Assembly: GCA_943330745.2 (NCBI GenBank)
Contig: CALQIX020000009.1
Span: 1 to 64,000, forward strand
Direction: 5' to 3'
Source: Lishizhenia tianjinensis
GTDB taxonomy: Bacteria; Bacteroidota; Bacteroidia; Flavobacteriales_D; Crocinitomicaceae
Length of the DNA: 64,000 nucleotides
Positions 8,236-16,936 of the stretch are shown here, piece by piece. The first letter of the stretch is position 1. Each line of letters begins with the position of its first letter. Both the position numbers and the translations under genes were made by a program. The notes beneath the pieces were generated by a model. It did not search any database, was not told the origin of the DNA, and was given only the letters and a program-made list of their open reading frames with translations.

Positions 8236-11136
8236 ATGAAAAAAATTCTTGGATTTTGCATTTTATTTGTGACCAACGTTACTTTTTGTCAAATAGCTGC
8301 ATGGGACTTTACAGGAGAAAACAATGTAGCTACAAGTACAGCGGAAGTATATAATTTAAATCTAGATGCTTCAAATATAATTACGAGAGGCCCTGGTGCT
8401 GTTGGGTCGGCTGGAGCTAATTCATTTAGAACAGTTGGATTTCAAAACAATGGTATCGCCACAACAAATACTGATTATTTCCAAAATACATTTTCTGCCG
8501 CACCTGGCTTTACTCTTTCTTTGAGTTCAATCAATGCTAGATTTGCGGGAACCGCCACTTTTTATGCAAATACTGGCGTTTCAATTCAATTTGCTTACAG
8601 TTTAGATGGAACAAACTTTACCCTAATCGGCCTCCCATTTTCAATGACCGCCACAGGAGCGATGCCTGCTATAAATTTATCTTCAATAACTCAATTACAG
8701 AATGTTGCTGATAATATTACCGTTACCATTCGGTTTTATGCTAGTGGGCAAACAACAACGGGTGGATGGGGTTACAATTCTCCTTCTTTAGGATCTTATG
8801 GAATTGAGTTTGGAGGATCATTGAATTGCGCAACACAAACTACTTTTTATGCTGATGCTGATGGAGATACTTTTGGAGATGCCAATAGTACCATTCTATC
8901 TTGCTCCCAACCAGCTGGTTATGTTTCAAATAGCACCGACTGTAATGATGCAAATGCCGCTGTTAATCCAAACACTATTTGGTATGCAGATGCGGATGGT
9001 GACTTATTTGGAAATGTATTAATTTCTCAAACAGCGTGTATCCAACCAACAGGATATGTTCAAAATTCTACAGATTGTGATGATGCTAACAGTAATGTAA
9101 ATGCTTCTGGAACATTTTATCAAGACCTAGATCAAGATGGATTTGGAAACGTAAATGTTTCTATAACAAACTGTGGTCAACCAAGTGGATACGTATCAAA
9201 TTCAACAGATTGTGATGATGCTGTTTCTGCAATAAATCCAAACGCAACTGAAATAGCGGATAATATAGACAATGATTGCGATGGATTAACCGACGAAGGA
9301 TTTACAATTCTAGTATGGATTTTAGATATTGATCAAGATGGATTTGGTGGAAATGACACTATTTTAGCTATTCTTTCTCCAGGAAACAATTATGTGTTAC
9401 TTGGTGGAGATTGTGATGATGCGGCCGCTACAATTAACCCAAATGCTGTTGAAATCTGTGACGGTATCGATAATAACTGTAATGGATCAACTGATGAAAA
9501 TCTAACTCTTCTAACGTATTATGCAGATCTAGACGGAGATTCCTATGGAAACAATACAGATTCTTTGATAGCTTGTTCTCAACCTGTTGGATATGTATTA
9601 ACAAATACAGATTGTGATGATACAAATTCAGGAATTAATCCAGGTGCAACAGATATTCCAGTGAATGGAATTGATGAAGATTGTAATGGTTCAGATTCAC
9701 CTTTAATTCCTCTAAGTCTTGGCATGTATCAATTTGCAGGAACTGTAGATTGTGCAACCCAAGACAACGCTGTCACAACTCAACCAACTGGAGCTACTTT
9801 TTCATTATTTAGTGGGACAGGGACTAATTGCTCTGCTGGCGGAGGAGTTTTCAACCGCTCGGGCTGGAATACATCAACCACAGTTGATGCAAACCAATAC
9901 AACGAATTTTCAGTAAATGCAGCGAATTGTCAATCATTAAATTTGGACCGTGTTGCGTTTAAGTTTAGACCAAGCGCATCAGGTGGCTCACCTGTTTGGC
10001 ATTTACGATCAAGTTTAGATAACTTCTCAACAGATCTAGGATCTGGAACTGGAATAAATGTGGGGAATGCAAACCTAGACGATACAGTTTACCTTTCAAA
10101 TCACACGAACTTAACTCAAGTGACATTTAGATTTTATGTTACTGAAATGCTTGGAACAACAACTACTTGGAGAATGGATGATGTTTCACTTTACGGAAAT
10201 ATATTAGCAGTTACTCCTCAAACATTTTATGCGGATGCTGATAATGATGGTTATGGCGATTTAGCCAACGATTCATTATCATGTTCAGTTCCTTTAGGTT
10301 TTGTTTCAAATAACACAGACTGCAACGACACAAATGCTACCATTAATCCAACAACGGTTTGGTTTATCGACATGGACATGGATGGATTCGGTGATCCAAA
10401 CGTCTTTACTACTTCGTGTGTTCAACCACAGGGAACTGTAATCAACGGATTGGATTGTGATGACATGAATAATCAATTAACAACTTTAACAATGTACTAC
10501 GTGGATGCAGATAGTGATGGTTTCGGAGATGATGCGTCTGGAGTGGAACAATGTTCGCAACCAGCAAACACAGTAACTATCGGAGGAGATTGTGATGATG
10601 CAAATAATGCAATTTATCCAGGAGCTGTAGAAATTTGTGATGGTATTGACAATAATTGTATGGGTGGAATCGACGAAGGATTGATTTTCAATACTTATTT
10701 TGTGGATGCCGATAATGACAACTTTGGAACTGGAACTGGACAAAGTTTATGCTCAGACCCAGGAGCGGGATACGCTACAATTGCTGGTGACTGTAATGAT
10801 GCTAACAACCAAATTTATCCAGGGGCTGCAGAAATCTTAGATAATTCAATCGATGAAAATTGTGACGGTGTAGATGGTTATTTAGGTGTTAATGAGAATA
10901 AGCTATTAAGCGTTGAACTGTTGCCAAATCCAACCACTGGATTATTTGAAATTAGATTCAGTGAGGCTAACGAAGGTGAAATAGCTATTACTGATTTAAA
11001 CGGTAAAATTATTAAGGAACTAGATTTTTCTGGTAGCAGCTTTATCGTTGACGTGAATGACTGTATTAATGGTACCTATTTTATTGTACTGAAAACAGAA
11101 AGTTCAACTCAAACAATTCGATTTGTAAAAATCTAG
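8236..11136 (+). CDS. T9SS-exported protein with nine Asp-rich putative metal-binding repeats
   Basis: 966 residues from MKKILGFCILFVTNVTFCQ (signal peptide). The frame opens 28 codons earlier, but that stretch has no signal-peptide character. Two similar beta-sandwich-like domains (about residues 25-195 and 495-655) each precede a run of MopE-type putative metal-binding repeats: five after the first (about 196-490) and four after the second (about 660-880). Each repeat follows Y-ADADGDxFGD ... CSQPxGYVxNxTDCDD-NxxxxP, often closed by EICDGIDNNCNG. The spaced Asp/Asn residues suggest calcium or copper loops. The last 85 residues are a T9SS type A sorting domain (LLPNPTTGLFEI, ITDLNGKII, GTYFIVLKTES). 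Followed by a terminator; single-gene unit. Confidence 0.9.
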   Translation: MKKILGFCILFVTNVTFCQIAAWDFTGENNVATSTAEVYNLNLDASNIITRGPGAVGSAGANSFRTVGFQNNGIATTNTDYFQNTFSAAPGFTLSLSSINARFAGTATFYANTGVSIQFAYSLDGTNFTLIGLPFSMTATGAMPAINLSSITQLQNVADNITVTIRFYASGQTTTGGWGYNSPSLGSYGIEFGGSLNCATQTTFYADADGDTFGDANSTILSCSQPAGYVSNSTDCNDANAAVNPNTIWYADADGDLFGNVLISQTACIQPTGYVQNSTDCDDANSNVNASGTFYQDLDQDGFGNVNVSITNCGQPSGYVSNSTDCDDAVSAINPNATEIADNIDNDCDGLTDEGFTILVWILDIDQDGFGGNDTILAILSPGNNYVLLGGDCDDAAATINPNAVEICDGIDNNCNGSTDENLTLLTYYADLDGDSYGNNTDSLIACSQPVGYVLTNTDCDDTNSGINPGATDIPVNGIDEDCNGSDSPLIPLSLGMYQFAGTVDCATQDNAVTTQPTGATFSLFSGTGTNCSAGGGVFNRSGWNTSTTVDANQYNEFSVNAANCQSLNLDRVAFKFRPSASGGSPVWHLRSSLDNFSTDLGSGTGINVGNANLDDTVYLSNHTNLTQVTFRFYVTEMLGTTTTWRMDDVSLYGNILAVTPQTFYADADNDGYGDLANDSLSCSVPLGFVSNNTDCNDTNATINPTTVWFIDMDMDGFGDPNVFTTSCVQPQGTVINGLDCDDMNNQLTTLTMYYVDADSDGFGDDASGVEQCSQPANTVTIGGDCDDANNAIYPGAVEICDGIDNNCMGGIDEGLIFNTYFVDADNDNFGTGTGQSLCSDPGAGYATIAGDCNDANNQIYPGAAEILDNSIDENCDGVDGYLGVNENKLLSVELLPNPTTGLFEIRFSEANEGEIAITDLNGKIIKELDFSGSSFIVDVNDCINGTYFIVLKTESSTQTIRFVKI

Positions 11137-11161
11137 GAATTTAAATCTTAAATATTCATTC

Positions 11162-11203
11162 AAAACCCACTTTTATTCATTTAAAAGTGGGTTTTCTTTT
11201 TTA
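11162..11203 (+). terminator. Rho-independent terminator
   Basis: Perfect stem AAAACCCACTTTTA / TAAAAGTGGGTTTT followed by a T-rich tract, 25 bases after the stop at 11136. The GTG at 11187 that opens the next long frame lies inside this hairpin, so it is not that gene's start. Confidence 0.9.
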
Positions 11204-11217
11204 TCGCGTATTTTTAC

Positions 11218-11247
11218 TTGAAAGAATTTACACAAGCTGTAACTTTC
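11218..11247 (+). promoter_or_regulatory. Putative promoter TTG-N19-TAACTTTC before the ECF operon
   Basis: TTG at 11218 and TAACTTTC at 11240-11247 (one mismatch to TAnnTTTG) with 19-base spacing, directly after the preceding terminator and 38 bases before the chosen TTG start at 11286. Confidence 0.35.
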
Positions 11248-11285
11248 TTAAAGTTAAAATTGTTCTAACTGTACAAGCGAAAAAA

Positions 11286-11774
11286 TTGGAGGTACTTGAA
11301 TACAATGAAATAGTAAAAACCCACAGCAATTCCTTATTTGGTTTTGCAGTGAAATTCCTTAGAAATAAGGATGATGCTAGAGACATTGTTCAAGATTCAT
11401 TCGAGAAACTATGGTTAAACTGTGAAAAAGTGGAGGTAACGAAAGCAAAATCTTGGTTGTTTACATGCACCTACAATGCAATGATAAACTTCTCATACCG
11501 AAGACAACGTATGATTTCAGTTGCCAATAATGAGCTTCCCGAACAAGGGGTTATTGATCATTCTCCATTCGAATCACAGCAGGTCATTGACCAAGCCGTT
11601 AGTATTCTTCCACCGCTTCAAAAAAGTATTATCCTACTGAGAGATTTAGAAGGATATGCCTACGAAGAAATTGGAGAAATACTCAACCTTTCACCTTCGC
11701 AAGTTAAAGTTTATTTGTTTCGTGCACGAAGCAAAGTAAAAAACCAGTTAAAACAATTGAACATTACACAATGA
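11286..11774 (+). CDS. RNA polymerase sigma factor, ECF (sigma-70 family)
   Basis: About 162 residues if translation begins at the TTG at 11286 (MEVLEYNEIVKTHSNSLFGF, a typical ECF N-terminus). The frame is open back to a GTG at 11187, but that codon is inside the previous gene's terminator hairpin. Region 2 shows SLFGFAVKFLRNKDDARDIV and KAKSWLFTCTYNAMINF; region 4 shows LPPLQKSIILLRDLEGYAYE and EEIGEILNLSPSQVKVYLFR. The stop overlaps the next ATG (ATGA), so it is translationally coupled to the membrane protein that follows. Likely regulated by that protein, and plausibly controlling envelope or T9SS genes, by analogy with the ECF factor SigP in Porphyromonas gingivalis T9SS control. The start codon is the main uncertainty. 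Confidence 0.88.
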   Translation: MEVLEYNEIVKTHSNSLFGFAVKFLRNKDDARDIVQDSFEKLWLNCEKVEVTKAKSWLFTCTYNAMINFSYRRQRMISVANNELPEQGVIDHSPFESQQVIDQAVSILPPLQKSIILLRDLEGYAYEEIGEILNLSPSQVKVYLFRARSKVKNQLKQLNITQ

Positions 11775-13471
11775 GTGGACCATCTTTTTCCAATATTGAC
11801 CGTTGGTTTTTTGAGTATGTTGAGGGTAATCTAAGTCCTGAACAAGAAGCTCAATTGGAAGCTTTTATTCTCAATCATCCCGAACTTGAATTAGACTTGG
11901 ATGCATGGAAATCTGCGACAATTGAACCTGCCTATTACGAATTCCCGAACCAAAATACATTACTTCAACCTGATAAAAAGAAAAGAAGAGTTATTCCATT
12001 TTTTTGGGGAACCGTTGGCACTGTAAGTATAGCCCTAATCTTGTTTTTCTTATGGCCAAATAACCAAACAAATAAGACAAGCCATCAATCAAATTCAATA
12101 AACAACAAACATTCTAAAGTTCACCATTCTTCAGCTCAAAACCAATCTTTCACAGCATCTAAAACGAATGTGAAAAATTCTAATTACTCATTAAACCATT
12201 CCAATTTATCAGGAATCCATTACCAAGCTAATCGCTATTCAACACCTTTGTCAAACACATTGTTAAATTCTTGTGTACAAACAAATATTGAACCCGAAGA
12301 TAAACTGAGCTTGAATATGATTTCTATTAATTCAGTTACAGAGAATGAAAATTCATCCAGTGTTGATCGGTTAGAAAACGATACATTAGTTAGCACCGCC
12401 GATTTAGATAAAACTGAACTATTAATTACTGTACCAAGCAATACAGAAAAGGGAACCAGCTTACCTAAAAACAATAAGATCGTAAAAAACAAAGAAATTA
12501 CCTTATTGAATAAGTTAGAAAAGTCCGTGAATCATCTGAATGAATTTATGGAAAAATCAGTGGGCTTAAAAAATACGAGAGACCATCAAGTTCATGTTCC
12601 GGGAATGTCTCAAATTGATGCAAATTTTTCATCCGCTGGAGACGTATCATCTACCCGATTTCGCTCATTAACACGAGCACAATGGGCAGGCAAACAAAAT
12701 CAGCAACTTTCAACGAATTTCTCTTTAGATTGGTACTCAAAATCTATTCGGTCAGGATTTGCCGTTCAAGGTAAATATATTTATTATTCAAATGGAGTTA
12801 TTCAAGATTGGAATACAGCCCTGGTATATTCTCCAAAAATAGCGCTTTCAAGATCTTTTTTGATTGAGCCTGGAATACGTTTCAAAATGGGTAATAAAAT
12901 GCTAGACGAAAGTAAAGTGTTTGGAATTAATCAGGTAGAAATTGATCGAACAAATTCACTTGACTTTTATCCGGATGGAAGCACACCGATAGGTAAATTA
13001 TTATGGTATAAAGACATTGGCGCATCTCTGCTTCTTCATTCTAAGTGGTTTTATGCAGGATTTCAAATGGATAATTTACTTCATCATCGAGATAATATTT
13101 ATTCAAATAATATTTCAAACCCGCGTAAAACGGGTACACATTTAAATTTGTATGCAGGAACAGATTATGAATCTAAATCTGGAAATTTTGCCTTCGCTCC
13201 CTATTTTATGTATGACCAATTTGAAAACAGAAAAGAAGCATGGGGAGGTTTCAATTTTCAATGTAAAGCACTTGCTCTTGGAGGAGCGATATCTTCTAAA
13301 AGTAATCTAGCTCTTTCTTTAGGACTTCGTTTACAAAAATTCTCAGTGACCTACCAATTTGACAATACCTACTCTCAATTATTAGGATATAAAGCAATTT
13401 CACATCAGGTAGGTCTTACTATAAATTCAAAAGTTAGTCGCACTCCTCGTCGTTACATTCGCTTAAATTAA
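11771..13471 (+). CDS. Anti-sigma-like membrane protein fused to a PorP/SprF-like barrel
   Basis: 566 residues. The first 75 residues are cytoplasmic (DRWFFEYVEGNLSPEQEAQL, typical of Bacteroidota anti-sigma N-termini). A membrane helix follows at about 78-96 (FFWGTVGTVSIALILFFLW), then roughly 200 residues of Ser/Asn-rich periplasmic linker. From about 300 to the end lies a beta-rich domain resembling PorP/SprF: GFAVQGKYIYYSNGVIQDWN, YSPKIALSRSFLIEPGIRFK, DIGASLLLHSKWFYAGFQMD-NLLH and LALSLGLRLQKFSVTYQFD. The next gene is a true PorP/SprF protein, whose motifs (GAEIALGSKS, VFTKRFFGGVAINHLNRP) align in order with these. The design suggests a protein spanning inner membrane, periplasm and outer membrane that holds the sigma factor. 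The barrel assignment is by eye only. Confidence 0.7.
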   Translation: MSGPSFSNIDRWFFEYVEGNLSPEQEAQLEAFILNHPELELDLDAWKSATIEPAYYEFPNQNTLLQPDKKKRRVIPFFWGTVGTVSIALILFFLWPNNQTNKTSHQSNSINNKHSKVHHSSAQNQSFTASKTNVKNSNYSLNHSNLSGIHYQANRYSTPLSNTLLNSCVQTNIEPEDKLSLNMISINSVTENENSSSVDRLENDTLVSTADLDKTELLITVPSNTEKGTSLPKNNKIVKNKEITLLNKLEKSVNHLNEFMEKSVGLKNTRDHQVHVPGMSQIDANFSSAGDVSSTRFRSLTRAQWAGKQNQQLSTNFSLDWYSKSIRSGFAVQGKYIYYSNGVIQDWNTALVYSPKIALSRSFLIEPGIRFKMGNKMLDESKVFGINQVEIDRTNSLDFYPDGSTPIGKLLWYKDIGASLLLHSKWFYAGFQMDNLLHHRDNIYSNNISNPRKTGTHLNLYAGTDYESKSGNFAFAPYFMYDQFENRKEAWGGFNFQCKALALGGAISSKSNLALSLGLRLQKFSVTYQFDNTYSQLLGYKAISHQVGLTINSKVSRTPRRYIRLN

Positions 13472-13476
13472 TCGTT

Positions 13477-14436
13477 ATGAAAAAGATTTTATTCACCACA
13501 ATTTTCAGTTTATCAATTATTAAATTGTTTGCTCAGGACCCTACGTTTACTCAATTCTATTCGAATCCGGTTTACTTAAATCCAGCACTAGCCGGATCTC
13601 ATGGATGCCCGCGATTGGCTATGAATTACAGAAATGAATGGCCACAGTTAACAGGAAATTATGTAACCTATGCAGCCGCTTATGATACCTATGCTAAAAA
13701 TGTGAGTGGTGGAATTGGGATTTTGGCTATGCATGATCAACAAGGGCAGGGCACTATTCAAACTTCGATGATTGGGTTGATATATTCGTATCACGTTAAA
13801 TTGAGCCGTAAAGCTTCCATGATGTTTGGCGCAAAAGCTTCTTGGTACCAGAAATTTTTAGATTGGGATAAGCTGACTTTTGGCGATATGATTGACCCGC
13901 GTCGTGGTTTCATATACCAAACAGGAGATGTACCGAGAGGCGGAAATCGTGGGTTTTTCGACGTTTCTGCTGGAGCGGTTGTTTTCACCAAACGATTTTT
14001 TGGTGGCGTGGCCATTAATCACTTGAACCGACCTGACGAATCTATGATTTTAGGTCAGTCTCGTTTACCGATGCGCTTTACTGGTCATGTGGGTGCTGAA
14101 ATTGCTTTGGGTTCTAAATCCAAGTATTCCAATGTGACTTCAATCATGCCAAACATTATCTACCAATATCAAAATGGTTTTCAAGAATTGAATATTGGCA
14201 CGTATATAAAATACGGTAATTTCAACGTTGGAGCATGGTATCGTAATCGTGATGCATTTATTTTAACATTCGGAATAAATACAGGAAAATTCAAATTGGG
14301 TTATAGTTATGATGTAACTGTATCTAAATTAGGAAATGGAATATCTGGCGGTTCACACGAGGTGTCAATGGGATACAATTTGAAATGCCGAAGAAAACCA
14401 AGAGCTTTCAGAACGATTTCTTGTCCATCATTTTAA
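13477..14436 (+). CDS. PorP/SprF family T9SS outer-membrane protein (copy A)
   Basis: 319 residues with a signal peptide (MKKILFTTIFSLSIIKLFAQ) and the family start QDPTFTQFYSNPVYLNPALA followed by GSHGCPRLAMNYRNEWP. PorP/SprF proteins are outer-membrane components that link the T9SS to specific cargo or to the trans-envelope PorKLMN machinery. It starts 5 bases after the anti-sigma-PorP fusion, so it belongs to the ECF operon. Its mature part differs from the protein encoded at 56533-57510 at only four residues that I can see (I/V or P/A), while the signal peptides are unrelated. At the DNA level the two copies alternate between identical 60-base blocks and blocks with many silent changes, suggesting gene conversion under strong selection. 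Confidence 0.92.
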   Translation: MKKILFTTIFSLSIIKLFAQDPTFTQFYSNPVYLNPALAGSHGCPRLAMNYRNEWPQLTGNYVTYAAAYDTYAKNVSGGIGILAMHDQQGQGTIQTSMIGLIYSYHVKLSRKASMMFGAKASWYQKFLDWDKLTFGDMIDPRRGFIYQTGDVPRGGNRGFFDVSAGAVVFTKRFFGGVAINHLNRPDESMILGQSRLPMRFTGHVGAEIALGSKSKYSNVTSIMPNIIYQYQNGFQELNIGTYIKYGNFNVGAWYRNRDAFILTFGINTGKFKLGYSYDVTVSKLGNGISGGSHEVSMGYNLKCRRKPRAFRTISCPSF

Positions 14437-14476
14437 CAAATAAAACAGCATTTTTCTTGCTATCTTTACGCAGGAA

Positions 14477-14914
14477 ATGAGGAATCTACTTTCATATATT
14501 TTTTTATTCTTTCTACTTGAAGCATGCACGACAGGTGTGAGTATGGTTGAAAATGATTTTTCTTCTATGCTTCACGATGGCAATAGTAAAGTCTGGATGA
14601 TTCGTGACATAGTAAGTAACGGAAACAACTTCGCTAAAAAAGGAGATATTAAAGATCTGCTTATTTTTTATGATAACGGCTACTGCATTCTTCAATCTAC
14701 TTTTGAAATCGGCACACAAACAGGACAAAAAGGTCAATTTAAGGCTGATTTTGCTGCAAAAAAATTGATTGTTGAATTCCCTAAAGAGACCTGGGATTTC
14801 AGCGTAGATATTAAATCTGAAAATGAAATTTTACTAAAACCCGCAACGAATTCGAAAACAACTTTTTCCATGGTAATAATTCCGCTACCTGAGCTTGTTA
14901 AAAATTCCCGATGA
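14477..14914 (+). CDS. Hypothetical lipoprotein
   Basis: 145 residues. The N-terminus MRNLLSYIFLFFLLEACTTG ends in a lipobox (LEAC, Cys17), so it should be a lipid-anchored envelope protein. The rest (GNSKVWMIRDIVSNG, FYDNGYCILQSTFEIGTQTG, KTTFSMVIIPLPE) has the alternating pattern of a small beta-barrel or lipocalin-like fold, as in several Bacteroidota DUF-type lipoproteins. The stop overlaps the start of the CoaE fusion by 4 bases, so the two are translationally coupled. Function unknown. Confidence 0.8.
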   Translation: MRNLLSYIFLFFLLEACTTGVSMVENDFSSMLHDGNSKVWMIRDIVSNGNNFAKKGDIKDLLIFYDNGYCILQSTFEIGTQTGQKGQFKADFAAKKLIVEFPKETWDFSVDIKSENEILLKPATNSKTTFSMVIIPLPELVKNSR

Positions 14915-15849
14915 AAAAGCTAAAAGTCGGATTAACCGGTGGAATTGGTTCTGGAAAATCATTGGTTTGCAGTGTGCTAGAAAAAATGGGGTTTACCGTA
15001 TTTTATTCCGACAAAACGGCCAAGAAACTCATTCATGAATCTGCAGAATTAAAAAGCAATATAATTGAACTTATTGGTCCTCTTGCATATGATGAATTTG
15101 GCAATTACAACACATCTTATGTTAGCCAAATTGTTTTTGAAAACTCCCACAAATTGGCAGCACTTAATGAGTTAATCCATCCATTTGTCCGCAGTGAATT
15201 TGACCTTTTTGTTAAAATTACAGATGCTCGCATAGTATTTAATGAGGCGGCTATTTTATATGAAACTGGGGCATACAAGTCTTTTGATCAAATAGTGTTG
15301 GTCACGGCTCCGCTTGAAACTCGCATAAAACGATGCATGTTGCGGGATAATCTCACAAAAGAAGCTATTGAGCGAAAAATGCAAAATCAATGGTCTGACG
15401 AAAAAAAACGCGACTTTTTACCATACGAAATCATAAATGATGGCGTAAATCCGCTTTTAACACAAGTGGAAGATTTTGTTTCATTCATTTTACCGAATAA
15501 AAGGCAATTAAACACAAGAGAAGATATAGAATTATTGGTTCAAACGTTCTATTCAAAAGTAATGAAGGACGTTATTTTAGTGCCCTTTTTTATGCACTTA
15601 GACTTTAGTGTTCATTTACCCAAAATGGTTGATTTTTGGTGTTTCGTTTTAATTGGCACAACAGGGTACACAACCAATGTAATTGAAAAACACTTACATA
15701 TGCCACTCCAAAATGACCATTTTGATCATTGGATCAATCTGTTTAACAAGACGTTGGATGAATTATTTGTTGGTGAAAATGTAGAGACAGCAAAACAACG
15801 TGCTTTAGTTATTGCTTGGACAACAAAAAGTAAATTAAATTTAAACTAA
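14911..15849 (+). CDS. coaE: Dephospho-CoA kinase fused to group III truncated haemoglobin
   Basis: 312 residues against about 200 for ordinary CoaE. Residues 1-195 are a complete dephospho-CoA kinase, the last step of CoA synthesis: P-loop GLTGGIGSGKS at 7-17, YSDKTAKKLIH near 32, LNELIHPFVRSEF and the lid-region VLVTAPLETRIKRCMLRDN. From about 198 the frame continues without a break into a globin of the truncated group III type: NTREDIELLVQTFYSKVMKD, LPKMVDFWCFVLIGTTGYTT, then KHLHMPLQNDHFDHWINLF with His261 in the H-x-x-[LM]-P proximal-haem position, and ETAKQRALVIAWTTKSK. No ATG lies at the junction, and the stop is a clean TAA after the globin. I know of no standard CoaE with this extension. 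A redox or O2/NO-responsive kinase, or simply a globin partner, are both possible. Confidence 0.85.
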   Translation: MKKLKVGLTGGIGSGKSLVCSVLEKMGFTVFYSDKTAKKLIHESAELKSNIIELIGPLAYDEFGNYNTSYVSQIVFENSHKLAALNELIHPFVRSEFDLFVKITDARIVFNEAAILYETGAYKSFDQIVLVTAPLETRIKRCMLRDNLTKEAIERKMQNQWSDEKKRDFLPYEIINDGVNPLLTQVEDFVSFILPNKRQLNTREDIELLVQTFYSKVMKDVILVPFFMHLDFSVHLPKMVDFWCFVLIGTTGYTTNVIEKHLHMPLQNDHFDHWINLFNKTLDELFVGENVETAKQRALVIAWTTKSKLNLN

Positions 15850-15990
15850 ATCTGTTTTTGGCATAAATATTGATAGGCTTTTCCCGAATTCGCAAGGTGA
15901 AGAAGGGGGGGGAGTTTAAAATTAGGGGTGTATTATTTTTCAAAAGTATTTATTCCTCCCTTTTACCTTCGATTTCAAATCTAAACCAAC

Positions 15991-16932
15991 CTATTTTTGT
16001 TTTAATTCTGATTCGATTGCTTGATTTTGATTCGCTTTCGCCAAGCTACCTTTTGCACCTACATTCTTCAACTGCAAGTAATAAACGATGTAAGGAAATG
16101 GTAAACGCGGGTCCTTATGACTATCGAATGGCAAATAAACACGATATGTCCCACCTTGTTTCAACTTAGGAAATGCCGTTGACCAACCTTCATACATTTG
16201 TTTCACATTGAAAATAGGTACTTCTTGATCTGTTTTCTTACGTAGAAAACTATTCTCCATTGTATCACCATATGGGGTACTTAAAATAAAATTAATAGCG
16301 ACATCTGAAGAATCCGTTGGAGAAACTCCTGTACCAGCTTCTATTGTTTCGATAATGATTTCATTTTCAATTTTTTCGATGTTTTTCTTTACTAAAACAG
16401 TATCCATCATACGTTTGGTTAATTCTTCCACTAACCCTTCGTAATAATTCTTAATTAACAATGAACGATCTGTTTTCGTGATTGAAAGCGGTTTCTTTTT
16501 TACGACATCACTAAAACCCAATTTCACAAAAGCCAAATCCAACTTTTCAATAGCACCTGGTTTATTCCAAATTTTCATGAAATTATGAGCATTGATTTTA
16601 CCCACACAATATGATCCCTCTTTTATATAGCGATCGTTGATGTCTTGCTGGCCATTCCCTAAAAATAGCTGGACAGTTTTCATGCAGTTAGAATCAATTA
16701 TAAATTCTTTCTTTAATTCTTTTGAAAAACCGTCAATCATTTTATTTTGATCGAAATCAGAAGGGCTTAAATTTGATTTCGTAAAATACAATTCAGCTTG
16801 ATTTACCCCTAAAGCATAGGATAATTTCTCTTTCTCATTTTTAAATTTGATTTTATCAACCTTGCCTTGATGATCTTCACCACAGGAATAAATAAACAAA
16901 CTAAGCAAAACCAGTATTGAAAGTTGTTTCAT
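15991..16932 (-). CDS. Lipoprotein with divergent FKBP-type peptidyl-prolyl isomerase domain
   Basis: 313 residues; MKQLSILVLLSLFIYSCGED has a lipobox with Cys17. Residues 30-195 resemble the helical FKBP_N dimerisation domain of Mip-like proteins (KLSYALGVNQAELYF, FDQNKMIDGFSKELKKEF). The C-terminal 110 residues follow the FKBP order (AINFILSTPYGDTMENSF, PIFNVKQMYEGWSTAFPKLK, GGTYRVYLPFDSHK, YIVYYLQLKNV) but have lost much of the conserved active-site pattern (no VHYTG or Y-G-x-A-Y). It may be a chaperone without isomerase activity. It follows the two-domain FKBP gene by 4 bases and is co-transcribed with it. Confidence 0.8.
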   Translation of the reverse strand: MKQLSILVLLSLFIYSCGEDHQGKVDKIKFKNEKEKLSYALGVNQAELYFTKSNLSPSDFDQNKMIDGFSKELKKEFIIDSNCMKTVQLFLGNGQQDINDRYIKEGSYCVGKINAHNFMKIWNKPGAIEKLDLAFVKLGFSDVVKKKPLSITKTDRSLLIKNYYEGLVEELTKRMMDTVLVKKNIEKIENEIIIETIEAGTGVSPTDSSDVAINFILSTPYGDTMENSFLRKKTDQEVPIFNVKQMYEGWSTAFPKLKQGGTYRVYLPFDSHKDPRLPFPYIVYYLQLKNVGAKGSLAKANQNQAIESELKQK

Positions 16933-16936
16933 TTTT

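Noticed and set aside
10486-10743. An antisense frame within the metal-repeat protein gene.
   Set aside because: Its Ile/Ser/Val/Cys-rich pattern is the mirror of the Asp/Asn-rich repeats on the coding strand.
11187-11285. Extending the ECF sigma factor to the GTG at 11187.
   Set aside because: The GTG is inside the preceding terminator hairpin and upstream of the putative promoter; the added residues do not match ECF N-termini.
15850-16169. A plus-strand frame and a G-rich run (GGGGGGGG near 15905) after the CoaE fusion.
   Set aside because: The frame is antisense to the FKBP lipoprotein and lacks coding features; the G-run alone supports no structure I can defend.
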